Positions 26,995 through 38,973 of a stretch of 64,000 nucleotides of DNA are shown one piece after another. The position numbers and the translations under genes were made by a program. This DNA comes from Thauera butanivorans NBRC 103042 (GTDB lineage: Bacteria; Pseudomonadota; Gammaproteobacteria; Burkholderiales; Rhodocyclaceae). The notes under the pieces were generated by a model. The model worked only from the letters and a program-made list of their open reading frames with translations, did not search any database and had not been told where the DNA came from. How positions within the stretch are numbered: position 1 is the stretch's first letter; each line of letters opens with the position of its first letter. The DNA lies in the NCBI RefSeq assembly GCF_001591165.1, contig NZ_BCUG01000036.1, positions 1 through 64,000 on the forward strand. The letters are read 5' to 3'.

Positions 26995-28272
26995 TTATTT
27001 GCGTGTCTCGCCGTTGCCGAACACGATCCACTTCTGGCTGGTCAGGCCTTCCAGCCCGACCGGGCCGCGAGCGTGGATCTTGTCGGTGGAAATGCCGATT
27101 TCCGCGCCCAGGCCGTATTCGAAGCCGTCGGCGAAGCGGGTGGAGGCATTGACCATCACCGAGGACGAATCCACCTCGCGCAGGAAGCGCATCGCGTGGC
27201 TGTAGTTCTCGGTGACGATCGCTTCGGTGTGGCCCGAGCTGTAGCCGTTGATGTGGGCGATCGCCTCGTCGAGGCCGTCCACCAGCTTGATGGCGATGGT
27301 CGGCGCGAGATATTCCTCGCGCCAGTCGGCTTCGGTGGCGGCGACGAGCTTGGCGGCGTCGATGCCGGCTTCGCGCAGCAGCGCCAGCGAATCGGCGCAG
27401 CAGCGCATCTCGACGCCCTTGCCGGCCAGCATGCGGCCGATTTCGGCGAGGTAGATGTCGGCGACGCCGCGTGCGACCAGCAGCGATTCGGCGGTGTTGC
27501 AGGTGCCGTAGCGCTGGGTCTTGGAATTCTCGACGATGGGCACGACTTTGGCCGGGTCGGCTTCGTCGTCGATATAGACGTGGCAGTTGCCGTCGAGATG
27601 CTTGATTACCGGCACGCGCGCGTCCTTGGAGATGCGCTCGATCAGGCCCTTGCCGCCGCGCGGTACGATGACGTCGACGAATTCGGGCATGGCGATCAGT
27701 GCCCCCACGGCTTCGCGGTCGGTGGTTTCGACCACCTGCACCGCATGCTCGGGCAGGCCGGCGGCGAGCAGGCCGCTGCGCACGCAGGCGGCGATCGCGC
27801 GGTTGGCGTTGATTGCTTCCTTGCCGCCGCGCAGGATCGCGGCATTGCCGGACTTCAGGCACAGCGCCGCGGCGTCGGCGGTGACGTTGGGGCGGGCTTC
27901 GTAGATGATGCCGATCACGCCCAGCGGCACGCGCATCTTGCCGAGCTGGATGCCGGACGGGCGGCGCTTGATGTCGGTCATCTCGCCGACCGGGTCCGGC
28001 AGCGCGGCGACCTGTTCGAGGCCTTCCGCCATGGCTTCGACACCCTTGCCGGTCAGCGTCAGGCGGTCGATCAGTGCGGGCTCGAGGCCGGCGGCGCGTG
28101 CCGCTTCGAGATCCTGCGCATTGGCGGCGAGCAGTGCTTCGCGGCGGGCACGGATTTCGGCGGCCATCGCCAGCAGCGCGGCGTTCTTGGTGGCGGTGGA
28201 GGCGGCGGCCAGTACGCGCGAGGCGGCGCGGGCCTGGCGGCCGAGGGTCTGCATGTAGTTCTGGATGTCCAT
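26995..28272 (-). CDS. proA: Gamma-glutamyl phosphate reductase ProA
   Basis: The 425-aa enzyme reduces gamma-glutamyl phosphate to glutamate-5-semialdehyde with NADPH in proline biosynthesis. It has an aldehyde-dehydrogenase fold: [47 protein letters not shown] and the catalytic Cys in [13 protein letters not shown]. The C-terminal [17 protein letters not shown] is typical. The start [11 protein letters not shown] at 28272 is chosen as the family start. It follows holA by about 70 bp in a leuS-lptE-holA-proA series. Confidence 0.97.
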   Translation of the reverse strand: MDIQNYMQTLGRQARAASRVLAAASTATKNAALLAMAAEIRARREALLAANAQDLEAARAAGLEPALIDRLTLTGKGVEAMAEGLEQVAALPDPVGEMTDIKRRPSGIQLGKMRVPLGVIGIIYEARPNVTADAAALCLKSGNAAILRGGKEAINANRAIAACVRSGLLAAGLPEHAVQVVETTDREAVGALIAMPEFVDVIVPRGGKGLIERISKDARVPVIKHLDGNCHVYIDDEADPAKVVPIVENSKTQRYGTCNTAESLLVARGVADIYLAEIGRMLAGKGVEMRCCADSLALLREAGIDAAKLVAATEADWREEYLAPTIAIKLVDGLDEAIAHINGYSSGHTEAIVTENYSHAMRFLREVDSSSVMVNASTRFADGFEYGLGAEIGISTDKIHARGPVGLEGLTSQKWIVFGNGETRK

Positions 28273-28341
28273 CGCGGTGTCTGGTGAGATGAGGGCGCGG
28301 TAGCCCAAAGCCCAATTAAAACACCGAACGTCGCCCGCGGG

Positions 28342-29352
28342 CTATGTGCGGCGCGCCAGCCGCAGCGCCAGCTGCAGGAACTCGTCCCAGATGTCGCCAG
28401 CGACCAGGCCCTTGATCATGCGGTCGATGCGGGCGGCGTGCATCAGCGCCGCGCGCAGCGCGCCCTGGTTCAGGCGCCCCAGCGCGCGGCCGAGAGCCTG
28501 CTGGCGGCGCGGGTCGAAGATGCGTTCGGCCTTGAACAGCGCCGGCAGCGGCTGGCCGGCGGCGCGTCCGGCACACAGGCTGGCCAGCGTGCGGGTTTCG
28601 TTGGCCAGCGTCCACAGTACCAGCGGCGGCGCCGCGCCTTCGCCCTTGAGGCCTTCGAGCAGGCGCGCGCAGCGCGCCGGGTCGCCTTCGGCGACGGCTT
28701 GGCGCAGCATGTCGATGTCGTAGCGGGCGACGTTGAGCACCGCCTCCCGCACCTGCTCCAGCGTCAATTGTCCTTCGGGGTGCAGCAGGCCGAGCTTGAG
28801 GATCTCCTGGTGGGCGGCGAGCAGGTTGCCTTCGACGTGCTCGGCGATGAAGGCGAGTGCGTCGGCGCCGGCGGTCTGCTTCTGCGCGGCGAGCCGGCGG
28901 CCGATCCAGTCGGGCAGGCGCTCGCGTTCGGGCGCGTTGAGCTCGATGCAGATGCCCGCCTCCGACACGGCCTTGAACCAGCCGGTCTTGCGCGCCTGCC
29001 AGTCGAGCTCGGGCAGCGTGATCAGCGTCAGCGTCTGCGCCGGCAGACTGGCGGCGTAGCGCTGCAGCGCTTCGCCGCCGTCGCGGCCGGGCTTGCCGCC
29101 GGGAATGCGCAGATCGATCAGCTTGGCGCCGCCGAACAGTGACAGGTTGCCGGCGGCGAGCGCCAGCGCATCCCATTTGAAACCCTGGCCGACGACCAGG
29201 GTTTCGCGCTCCTCGAAGCCTTGCCGCTTCGCCGCGGCGCGGATTGCGTCGGCGGCTTCGAGCACCAGCAGCGGCTCGTCGCCGTGCAACAGCCACAGCG
29301 GAGCGAGCGGCTTGTCGAGCTGGGCGGCGAGTTGGTCAGGGCGCAGATTCAC
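28342..29352 (-). CDS. holA: DNA polymerase III delta subunit
   Basis: The 336-aa clamp-loader subunit opens the beta clamp. It begins with GTG and the typical PLWLLHGDEPLLVLEAADAI, continues with LSLFGGAKLIDLRIP and TLTLITLPELDWQARK, and has the AAA-like fold without a functional Walker A. The C-terminal collar region contains NQGALRAALMHAARIDRMIKG. It lies 22 nt downstream of lptE. The lptE-holA pairing downstream of leuS is a conserved proteobacterial order. Confidence 0.94.
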   Translation of the reverse strand: MNLRPDQLAAQLDKPLAPLWLLHGDEPLLVLEAADAIRAAAKRQGFEERETLVVGQGFKWDALALAAGNLSLFGGAKLIDLRIPGGKPGRDGGEALQRYAASLPAQTLTLITLPELDWQARKTGWFKAVSEAGICIELNAPERERLPDWIGRRLAAQKQTAGADALAFIAEHVEGNLLAAHQEILKLGLLHPEGQLTLEQVREAVLNVARYDIDMLRQAVAEGDPARCARLLEGLKGEGAAPPLVLWTLANETRTLASLCAGRAAGQPLPALFKAERIFDPRRQQALGRALGRLNQGALRAALMHAARIDRMIKGLVAGDIWDEFLQLALRLARRT

Positions 29353-29374
29353 GGCGCGGTGCCGGTTCGGGCGC

Positions 29375-29929
29375 TCAGTGCGCGCGCTGCACGCTGGCGA
29401 GCCGGCGCATCAGCTGTTGCAGCAGATCCTGCTGCATGTCGTTGTAGAGCAGGGTTTCTTCCTGCTCCTTGCCCAGCACCTGGGAGTCGTCGAAAGTGTA
29501 TTCGCGCGCCGCCGAGATCGCCGTGGGCGGCAGCAACGCCGCGCCGCTCTTGTCGAGCAACTGGAAGCGCAGCGTCTGCGTGAGCTGGTATTCGCGCACC
29601 TTGCCCGCACCGGTGAGGCTGAGGATCTCGCGGCCGCGGTTGTTGGCGAGAATCTGCAGGCGGGCATCTGCCTGCGCAGGGTCTTCGACCACCCGGGTGC
29701 TGCCGGTGGTGGCGATCAGCCGGCGCAGGCTGGCGCCCAGTTCCGAAAGCTCGCTGGCATTGATGTGCACCGTGGCGAAATCCAGCTGCTGCGGGCCGCG
29801 CAGCTTGAAGCCGCAGCCCGACAGCAGCAGGCCGGCGAGGCCGGCTCCGCCGAGCAGCAGGCGCCGCCGGCTGCGCGAGGGCGCGGCGGCGGTGGCGACC
29901 GGCGGGGGGGGTATCGAAGCGTGGGGCAT
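29375..29929 (-). CDS. lptE: LPS-assembly lipoprotein LptE
   Basis: The 184-aa lipoprotein plugs the LptD barrel and helps insert LPS into the outer membrane. The signal peptide ends with the lipobox LLLSGC, followed directly by the hallmark GFKLRG. The body contains REYQLTQTLRFQLLDKSG and YNDMQQDLLQQLMRRLASV, standard LptE features. The arginine-rich n-region (SRSRRRLLLG) is somewhat extended. It starts 10 nt after leuS. Confidence 0.94.
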   Translation of the reverse strand: MPHASIPPPPVATAAAPSRSRRRLLLGGAGLAGLLLSGCGFKLRGPQQLDFATVHINASELSELGASLRRLIATTGSTRVVEDPAQADARLQILANNRGREILSLTGAGKVREYQLTQTLRFQLLDKSGAALLPPTAISAAREYTFDDSQVLGKEQEETLLYNDMQQDLLQQLMRRLASVQRAH

Positions 29930-29939
29930 GGCCTTGTCC

Positions 29940-33129
<3,190 letters not shown>

Positions 33130-33488
33130 GGTGTTTCTCCTATACGCCGGGTCACGGCGTCGAGCTCTTGACGGTTTTATGGACCGTACGCTGAGCTATG
33201 TTGTACCGCAACATTGGGCTGCGGTGGCTCTCTGTGGTTGATTTTATGGTTGATTAGGCGGATGTGTCGTGAAATGGTTCCGCTTTCATCAGCAATTTTG
33301 CTGCTTCGCACAATTCAAAAATAGCGTCCGAGGCGATGCTTGGCAAGCTGCATGTTGTTGCGGCGCAACATCGCAGCATCGATTTGCTTCGCCACTTTCC
33401 GCCGGGCCTGCAGGCAGGGCGCCGGCTGTGCCCGAATCGATCGCACTGCGGCTCCGCATTACAATGCACGGCCTTGCAAGGAGCGCCG
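33130..33488. other. Intergenic region between the 110-aa gene and uvrD
   Basis: No gene is seen. The region is AT-rich relative to its flanks (about 33190-33330). It contains two copies of an ATGTTG...CAACAT inverted repeat (33198-33214 and 33352-33371) and a direct repeat GGTTGATT at 33236-33243 and 33248-33255. It should hold promoters for the 110-aa gene (minus) and uvrD (plus). The paired palindromes look like binding sites for one dimeric regulator. Confidence 0.55.
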
Positions 33489-35717
33489 ATGTCCAACCTG
33501 CTCGCCAATCTCAACACCGAACAACTGCAGGCCGTCAGCCTGCCGCCGCAGCACGCCCTGATCCTGGCCGGCGCCGGCTCGGGCAAGACGCGGGTGCTGA
33601 CGACCCGCATCGCCTGGCTGATCCAGTCCGGCCAGGTCGATCCCGCCGGCATCCTGGCGGTTACATTCACCAACAAGGCGGCCAAGGAAATGCTCGCCCG
33701 CCTGACGGCGATGCTGCCGGTGAACACCCGCGGCATGTGGATCGGCACTTTCCATGGCCTGGCCAATCGCTTGCTGCGCGCGCATCACCGTGATGCCGGG
33801 CTGCCGCAGTTGTTCCAGATCCTGGACTCGGGCGACCAGCTTGCCGCGATCAAGCGCCTGCTGAAGACGCTGAACGTCGACGACGAGAAGTTCCCGCCGC
33901 GCGAGCTGCAGCACTTCATCAACGGCCAGAAGGAAGCCGGGCTTCGCCCGCATGCGGTCGAGGCCTGGGACGACTACACTCGGCTGCGCGTCCAGCTCTA
34001 CCAAGAGTATGAAGCACAGTGCCAGCGCGAGTCTGTTGTGGATTTTGCGGAGTTGCTGCTGCGCAGCTACGAGCTGCTCGAACGCAACGAGCCGCTGCGC
34101 CGCCATTACCAGCGCCGTTTCCGCCACATCCTGGTCGATGAATTCCAGGATACCAACCGCCTGCAGTACCGCTGGCTGAAGCAGTTCGCCGACGAAGGGC
34201 GGGAAGGTGGCGCGGCGATGTTCTGCGTCGGCGACGACGATCAGAGCATCTACCGCTTCCGCGGCGCGGAAGTGGGCAACATGCGCGACTTCGAGCGCGA
34301 GTTCCGCGTCCGGAACGTGATCCGGCTGGAGCAGAACTACCGTTCGCACAGCAACATCCTCGATGCCGCCAACGCCATCATCCGCCACAACAGCAACCGG
34401 CTCGGCAAGAACCTGTGGACCGACCAGGGCGCGGGCGAGCCGATCCGGGTGTTCGAATCCTATTCTGACGGCGACGAGGCGCGCTGGGTCGTCGAGGAGA
34501 TCCAGTCGCTGGTGCGCGACGGCGCGCAGCGCAGCGAGATCGCGCTGCTGTACCGCTCGAACGCGCAGTCGCGGGTGCTGGAGCACCAGCTGTTCTCGGC
34601 CGGCATTCCCTACCGTGTCTATGGCGGCCTGCGCTTCTTCGAGCGCCAGGAGATCAAGCACGCGCTCGCCTACCTGCGCCTGATCGCCAACCCGGACGAC
34701 GACACTTCGTTCGCCCGCGTGGTCAATTTCCCCACCCGCGGCATCGGCGCACGCACGCTGGAAGTGCTGGGCGACGCCGCGCGCACCTGGAACTCCAGCC
34801 TGTATGCCGCCGTGCCGCATCTTTCCGGCAAACCGGGGACGGCGCTCGGCCAGTTCGTGCGCCTGATCGAGGACATGCGGCGCGACACCGCCAGTTTGCC
34901 GCTGCCGGAACTGGTCGACCACGTGCTGGACATCAGTGGCCTGCGTGCGCATTACAAGGCCGACAAGGAAGGCCAGGAGCGGCTGGAGAACCTGGACGAA
35001 TTGGTGAGCGCCGCGGCCAACTTCCTCGCCGAGTTCCAGCCGGCAGAAGAGACCGGGCTGGCGCAGGATCACGCCTTGCTGGCCGATTTCCTCGCCCATG
35101 CTTCGCTCGAGGCGGGCGACCACCAGGCCGACCAGGGCGCCGACGCGGTGCAACTGATGACGGTGCATTCGGCCAAGGGGCTGGAGTTCAACGTCGTCTT
35201 CCTGTCCGGGCTGGAAGAGGGGCTGTTTCCGCACGAGAACAGCATCCTCGAGACCGACGGCCTAGAGGAAGAGCGCCGGCTGATGTATGTCGCGGTGACG
35301 CGGGCGCGCGAGCGGCTGTACCTGTCCTTCGCCCAGAGCCGCATGCTGCACGGCCAGACACGCTACAACCTGCGCTCGCGCTTCCTCGAGGAGATTCCCG
35401 CCGAACTGACCAAGTGGCTGACGCCGCCGAACCCGCGCTCCGCGCAGGGCGGTGCGATGGGCGGCATGAGCGGGGGCTACTTCAAGCCTTCGGGCGCCGC
35501 GTCGCCGCGGCCGGCCGCCGCCCGGATGGCGCGTCCGGCTTCTGCCGCCTTGCCCAACGGCCTGCGCATCGGCCAGACGGTCAACCACGCCCGCTTCGGC
35601 CAGGGCGTGATCGTCGCCGCCGAGGGCAGCGGCAGCGACGCCAAGGTGCAGATCAACTTCGGCTCGGCCGGCATGAAATGGCTGCTGCTGGCGGTGGCGA
35701 AGCTGGATCCGGCCTGA
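33489..35717 (+). CDS. uvrD: UvrD/PcrA-family DNA helicase II
   Basis: The 742-aa superfamily 1A helicase works in nucleotide excision and mismatch repair. Motif I is LAGAGSGKTRVL (Lys33), motif Ia TFTNKAAKEM, motif II DEFQDTN, motif III CVGDDDQSIYRFRGA, motif IV QNYRS, motif V VHSAKGLEF and motif VI VAVTRARERLY. The C-terminus ends with a Tudor-like RIGQTVNHARFGQGVIVAAE segment that in UvrD contacts RNA polymerase. The ATG at 33489 matches the family start (NLLANLNTEQLQAV). It converges on the GST gene with 7 bp between stops. Confidence 0.96.
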   Translation: MSNLLANLNTEQLQAVSLPPQHALILAGAGSGKTRVLTTRIAWLIQSGQVDPAGILAVTFTNKAAKEMLARLTAMLPVNTRGMWIGTFHGLANRLLRAHHRDAGLPQLFQILDSGDQLAAIKRLLKTLNVDDEKFPPRELQHFINGQKEAGLRPHAVEAWDDYTRLRVQLYQEYEAQCQRESVVDFAELLLRSYELLERNEPLRRHYQRRFRHILVDEFQDTNRLQYRWLKQFADEGREGGAAMFCVGDDDQSIYRFRGAEVGNMRDFEREFRVRNVIRLEQNYRSHSNILDAANAIIRHNSNRLGKNLWTDQGAGEPIRVFESYSDGDEARWVVEEIQSLVRDGAQRSEIALLYRSNAQSRVLEHQLFSAGIPYRVYGGLRFFERQEIKHALAYLRLIANPDDDTSFARVVNFPTRGIGARTLEVLGDAARTWNSSLYAAVPHLSGKPGTALGQFVRLIEDMRRDTASLPLPELVDHVLDISGLRAHYKADKEGQERLENLDELVSAAANFLAEFQPAEETGLAQDHALLADFLAHASLEAGDHQADQGADAVQLMTVHSAKGLEFNVVFLSGLEEGLFPHENSILETDGLEEERRLMYVAVTRARERLYLSFAQSRMLHGQTRYNLRSRFLEEIPAELTKWLTPPNPRSAQGGAMGGMSGGYFKPSGAASPRPAAARMARPASAALPNGLRIGQTVNHARFGQGVIVAAEGSGSDAKVQINFGSAGMKWLLLAVAKLDPA

Positions 35718-35724
35718 GCCGCGC

Positions 35725-36318
35725 TCAGGCGCCGGGCATCGCGAGATAGCCCGGCAGGCGCTTGATGCGCTCGATCCAGCGCAGAATGTTGGGGTAGGGC
35801 GTCAGCTCGATGCCGCCTTCCGGTGCCAGCGCGACATAGGGGAACACCGCGCAGTCGGCGATGGTCGGGCGCGACAGCGCCAGCCAGTCCCGTTCGGCGA
35901 GATGGGCGTCGAGCAGCGGCAGGATGCGGGCGGCCTTGGCCAGGGTGCCGGCCTTGTCGATGGCGTAGCCGAACTTGTCCACCAGGCGGGCCGAAGCGGG
36001 GCCATGCTGGATTTCGTTCGCCGCGGTGGACAGCCATTGCACGATCTCGGCCTGCAGATGGGCTTCGGCCGGCCACCACGCCGCACCGCCGTAAGTACCG
36101 GCGAGGTAGACCAGGATGGCCTGCGAATCGCGCAGCACCCGTTCGCCGTCGACCAGGATGGGCAGTTCGCCCCAGGGGTTGAGCCCGGTCAGCGGCGGGC
36201 GCTTGTGCTCGCCGCCGAGGAAATCGACCGGCACGATCTCCAGCTTGATGTTCGCCAGTGCCGCGAACAGCCTGACCTTGTAGCAGTTGCCGGACAGTTC
36301 CAGATCGTAGAGTTTCAT
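35725..36318 (-). CDS. Glutathione S-transferase family protein
   Basis: The 197-aa protein has the thioredoxin-like GST N-domain (KLYDLELSGNCYKVRLFAAL; the Ser or Cys in SGNC is the likely glutathione-activating position), the conserved cis-Pro in GELPILVDG and the DSQAILVYLAGTYG segment. The C-terminal helical domain has RPTIADCAVFPYV. Substrate class cannot be assigned. Its ATG overlaps the stop of the VOC gene (ATGA), and both diverge from a LysR regulator, which suggests a small inducible detoxification operon. Confidence 0.9.
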   Translation of the reverse strand: MKLYDLELSGNCYKVRLFAALANIKLEIVPVDFLGGEHKRPPLTGLNPWGELPILVDGERVLRDSQAILVYLAGTYGGAAWWPAEAHLQAEIVQWLSTAANEIQHGPASARLVDKFGYAIDKAGTLAKAARILPLLDAHLAERDWLALSRPTIADCAVFPYVALAPEGGIELTPYPNILRWIERIKRLPGYLAMPGA

Positions 36319-36803
36319 GTCTTGTCTCCTTCGGGGTGGTCCATCAGTTGGTTGAATTCGAGTACGTTGCCGTCCGGGTCGCGGATGAACAGCGCGATGC
36401 GGCGCGGGCCGATGTGATGCGGTCCTTCGGTGATGGTGATGCGTCGCTGGCGCAGCCAGGCCTGCAGTGCGCCGAGGTCGTCCACGATGAAAGCCGGATG
36501 GGTCATGCCCGGCAGCTTGACGGGTTCGTCGAGCAGCACGTTGCGTGCATCGGGCCGGCGCGCGGCATTGAAGATCAGGTTGATGCGCACGCCGTCCGGG
36601 CTCAGCATCTCGTTGGCTTCGTGCTCGGGAAAGCGCAGGCTTTCGGCGAAGCCGAGCGCCTGGTAGAAATCGAGCGCGCGGCGGCGGTCGCTGACGCGGA
36701 TGCCGACATGGTCGTAGGCCAGGATGCGGGCCGGGCAGCGCGCCGCGCCGGCGGGCGACGGGATGCTCGGTGGGGGCACGATCGGGGAAGCGGCGGCGTT
36801 CAT
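36315..36803 (-). CDS. VOC superfamily (glyoxalase/dioxygenase-like) protein
   Basis: The 162-aa protein has a proline/alanine-rich N-terminal tail (about 1-25) and one VOC module: ILAYDHVGIRVSDRRRALDFY (in part; metal-binding His), MTHPAFIVDDL and RRIALFIRDPDGNVLEFNQL, with the terminal Glu ligand. Such proteins act on small hydrophobic or glutathione-linked substrates. The start at 36803 (MNAAASPIVPP) is chosen; an in-frame ATG at 36905 would extend it into the LysR promoter region. It is coupled to the GST gene by a four-base overlap. Confidence 0.85.
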   Translation of the reverse strand: MNAAASPIVPPPSIPSPAGAARCPARILAYDHVGIRVSDRRRALDFYQALGFAESLRFPEHEANEMLSPDGVRINLIFNAARRPDARNVLLDEPVKLPGMTHPAFIVDDLGALQAWLRQRRITITEGPHHIGPRRIALFIRDPDGNVLEFNQLMDHPEGDKT

Positions 36804-36919
36804 GTCGAAAATCGGCGGCGGTGTCGGGACGGGAACGAGTGTCGGCGCCCCGGCGCGTGCCATCAATGCCGTCGGGCTGACAACACCATTGCGTTCGATG
36901 CACAAATGAAAGGCGAGCG

Positions 36920-37813
36920 ATGGACAAACTGAAAGCGATGGCCACCTTCGTGCGCATCGTCGATGCCGGCAGCCTGAGCGCGGCTGCAGGGGCGTCGGGG
37001 CAGTCCGCCGCGTCGGTGGTGCGCAGCCTGGCGGCGCTGGAAAAACACCTCGGCGTGCGCCTGCTGAACCGCAACACCCGGCGCCTGGCCTTGACCGACG
37101 AGGGTGCGGAAATCCTCGCCTGGAGCCGCCGCATCCTGGCCGAGTTCGACGAGATCGAGCACAGCTTCGACGCGCGCCGGCACAGCCCCGGCGGCCTGCT
37201 GCGCCTGACCGCGCCGGTCGAGTTCGGCCGCCGCCATGTCGCGCCGCTGGTCAATGCCTTCCTGGCGCAGCATCCGGCGATGCGGGTGGAGCTGATCCTG
37301 CTCGACCGCATGGTCGATCTGCTGGAAGAAGGGCTGGATCTCGCCGTCCGGATCGGGCAATTGCCCGATTCGTCGATGGTGGCGGTGCCGTTGGGCAGGA
37401 CGCGGCACGTGGTGTGTGCCAGCCCGGACTACCTGCGTGCGGGCGGGCAGCTTCCGCATCCGTCCGCGTTGCGCGAACATGACTGCATCGTCTTCGCCCA
37501 GCAGGGCGGAGAGTGGCATTTCAGCGACGGCGGCGCGGCGCTGACCGTGCCCGTGCCGGCTCGCCTGGGCACCAACCAGGTCCAGGCTGCCAGCTTGGCC
37601 TGCGTGCAGGGGCTCGGCATCGCCCGGCTGCTGCATTACCAGGTCGCCGCCGAACTGGCCGACGGGCGGCTGGTCCGCCTGCTGCGGGAATTCGAGCCGC
37701 CCGAACTGCCGGTGCAACTGGTGTATCCGCATTCGCGGCTGCTGTCGTCCCGGGTGCGCCTGTTCATCGACTGGATGGCCGGGCGGCTGCGGATTCCCGA
37801 CCCCGGGAGTTGA
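36920..37813 (+). CDS. LysR-family transcriptional regulator
   Basis: The 297-aa protein has the N-terminal winged helix-turn-helix (MATFVRIVDAGSLSAAAGAS, then VRSLAALEKHLGVRLLNRNT, ending LTDEGA) and a periplasmic-binding-like effector domain (about 90-290). This resembles the AaeR/DmlR-type subgroup. It diverges from the VOC-GST genes across about 116 bp, the classic arrangement in which a LysR protein controls its neighbour in response to a small ligand. The inducer is unknown. Confidence 0.93.
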   Translation: MDKLKAMATFVRIVDAGSLSAAAGASGQSAASVVRSLAALEKHLGVRLLNRNTRRLALTDEGAEILAWSRRILAEFDEIEHSFDARRHSPGGLLRLTAPVEFGRRHVAPLVNAFLAQHPAMRVELILLDRMVDLLEEGLDLAVRIGQLPDSSMVAVPLGRTRHVVCASPDYLRAGGQLPHPSALREHDCIVFAQQGGEWHFSDGGAALTVPVPARLGTNQVQAASLACVQGLGIARLLHYQVAAELADGRLVRLLREFEPPELPVQLVYPHSRLLSSRVRLFIDWMAGRLRIPDPGS

Positions 37814-37879
37814 GACGGCGGGCTTCGGCGTCGGCGCTCCCTGCCATCGCGGGCGGGGCTTCTTCGCCCTGCCGTGCCG

Positions 37880-38659
37880 TCAGGCGCCGTACTTGCGCGC
37901 CAGGGAGTCGTGCAGGGCGACGAACTCCTGCGACAGCTTGTGCTTGGGATCGAGGTGGATCATCGGCTTCGCCTGCTCGTGCGATTCCTTGATCCTGACC
38001 GAGGCGGACAGATAAGGCTGCAGCACCGGCAGGCCTTCGTCGATCAGTTCCTGCACCACTTTCTGCGGCAGGCTGGCGCGCGGCTGGAACTGGTTGACGA
38101 CGATGCCTTCGACCTGCAGCTCGCGGTTGTGGTCGGATTTGATCTCCTGCACGTTCTCCAGCAGCGAATACAGCGCCTTGCGCGAGAATTCGTCGCAATC
38201 GAACGGGATCAGGCAGGCATCGGCGGCGATCAGCGCCGAGCGGGTGAAGAAGTTCAGGGCCGGCGGCGTGTCGATGAAGACGCAGTCGAAATCGTCCGCC
38301 AGCTCTTCGAGCGCATCGCGCAGCTTGTAGATCTTGTAGCGCGACTCCAGCTTGCCCTGCAGTTCTTCGAGCAGCGGGTGCGAGGGCATCACGTGCAGGT
38401 GCTCGAAGGGCGTGGCGACGACGAAGTCGGAAGTGCCGCGCGGGTTGAGCTTGAAGTTCAGCGTCTGGTCGAAGAAGTCGGCCAGCGTGGCATCCAGATC
38501 CTCGGCCGAGGCGCCGAGCAGGTACTGGGTGGAGTTGCCCTGCGGGTCCAGATCGACGACCAGCGTGCGCTTGCCCTGCTGGGCGCTGATTGCCGCCAGG
38601 TTGCAGGTGATGGTCGATTTGCCCACCCCGCCTTTCTGATTGAATACCACGCGTCGCAT
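37880..38659 (-). CDS. Orphan ParA/Soj-family ATPase
   Basis: The 259-aa protein has the deviant Walker A FNQKGGVGKSTITCNLA at the N-terminus, VVDLDPQGNSTQYLLG, the Walker B region DFDCVFIDTPPALNF, and a C-terminal ASVRIKESHEQAKPMI. No parB, parS array or plasmid genes are nearby, so it is an orphan. Chromosomal orphans of this type position other cargo such as chemoreceptor clusters, carbon granules or pili, but the cargo here is unknown. It diverges from maeB. Confidence 0.88.
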   Translation of the reverse strand: MRRVVFNQKGGVGKSTITCNLAAISAQQGKRTLVVDLDPQGNSTQYLLGASAEDLDATLADFFDQTLNFKLNPRGTSDFVVATPFEHLHVMPSHPLLEELQGKLESRYKIYKLRDALEELADDFDCVFIDTPPALNFFTRSALIAADACLIPFDCDEFSRKALYSLLENVQEIKSDHNRELQVEGIVVNQFQPRASLPQKVVQELIDEGLPVLQPYLSASVRIKESHEQAKPMIHLDPKHKLSQEFVALHDSLARKYGA

Positions 38660-38973
38660 TCTTCGCTCCCTCGATCGGAGCCCGCATTCTGCCAAAAAGC
38701 GGCATGGACAGGGGTTTTTGCGGATAGTGGATATCAGTGGGAAGCACCGTGCCAAAGGCCTGTGTGCTGAGCTAAACTTCCGCAACGTCAACTCTGCCGG
38801 GTATCCTGCGGCCGGCACGGCCGGTGGGTGCGGCGTGCGGGCCAACAAGAACAAACCCACCCGGATGGCGGAATCGCGCGCGCTTCCTCGCTTTTTTCCA
38901 GGCAGTGCGATGCGGCGGGCGGCAGCGCCGCCACAGCTCACAAAACACACTCATTCCAAGAGGGAACCCAAGC
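38660..38973. other. Intergenic region between parA and maeB
   Basis: The region separates two divergent genes and must contain both promoters. GC-rich partial inverted repeats (for example around 38810-38826) are visible, but no hexamer pair stands out and no coding frame is convincing. An AGAGGGAACCC ribosome-binding region lies just before the maeB ATG. Confidence 0.5.
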
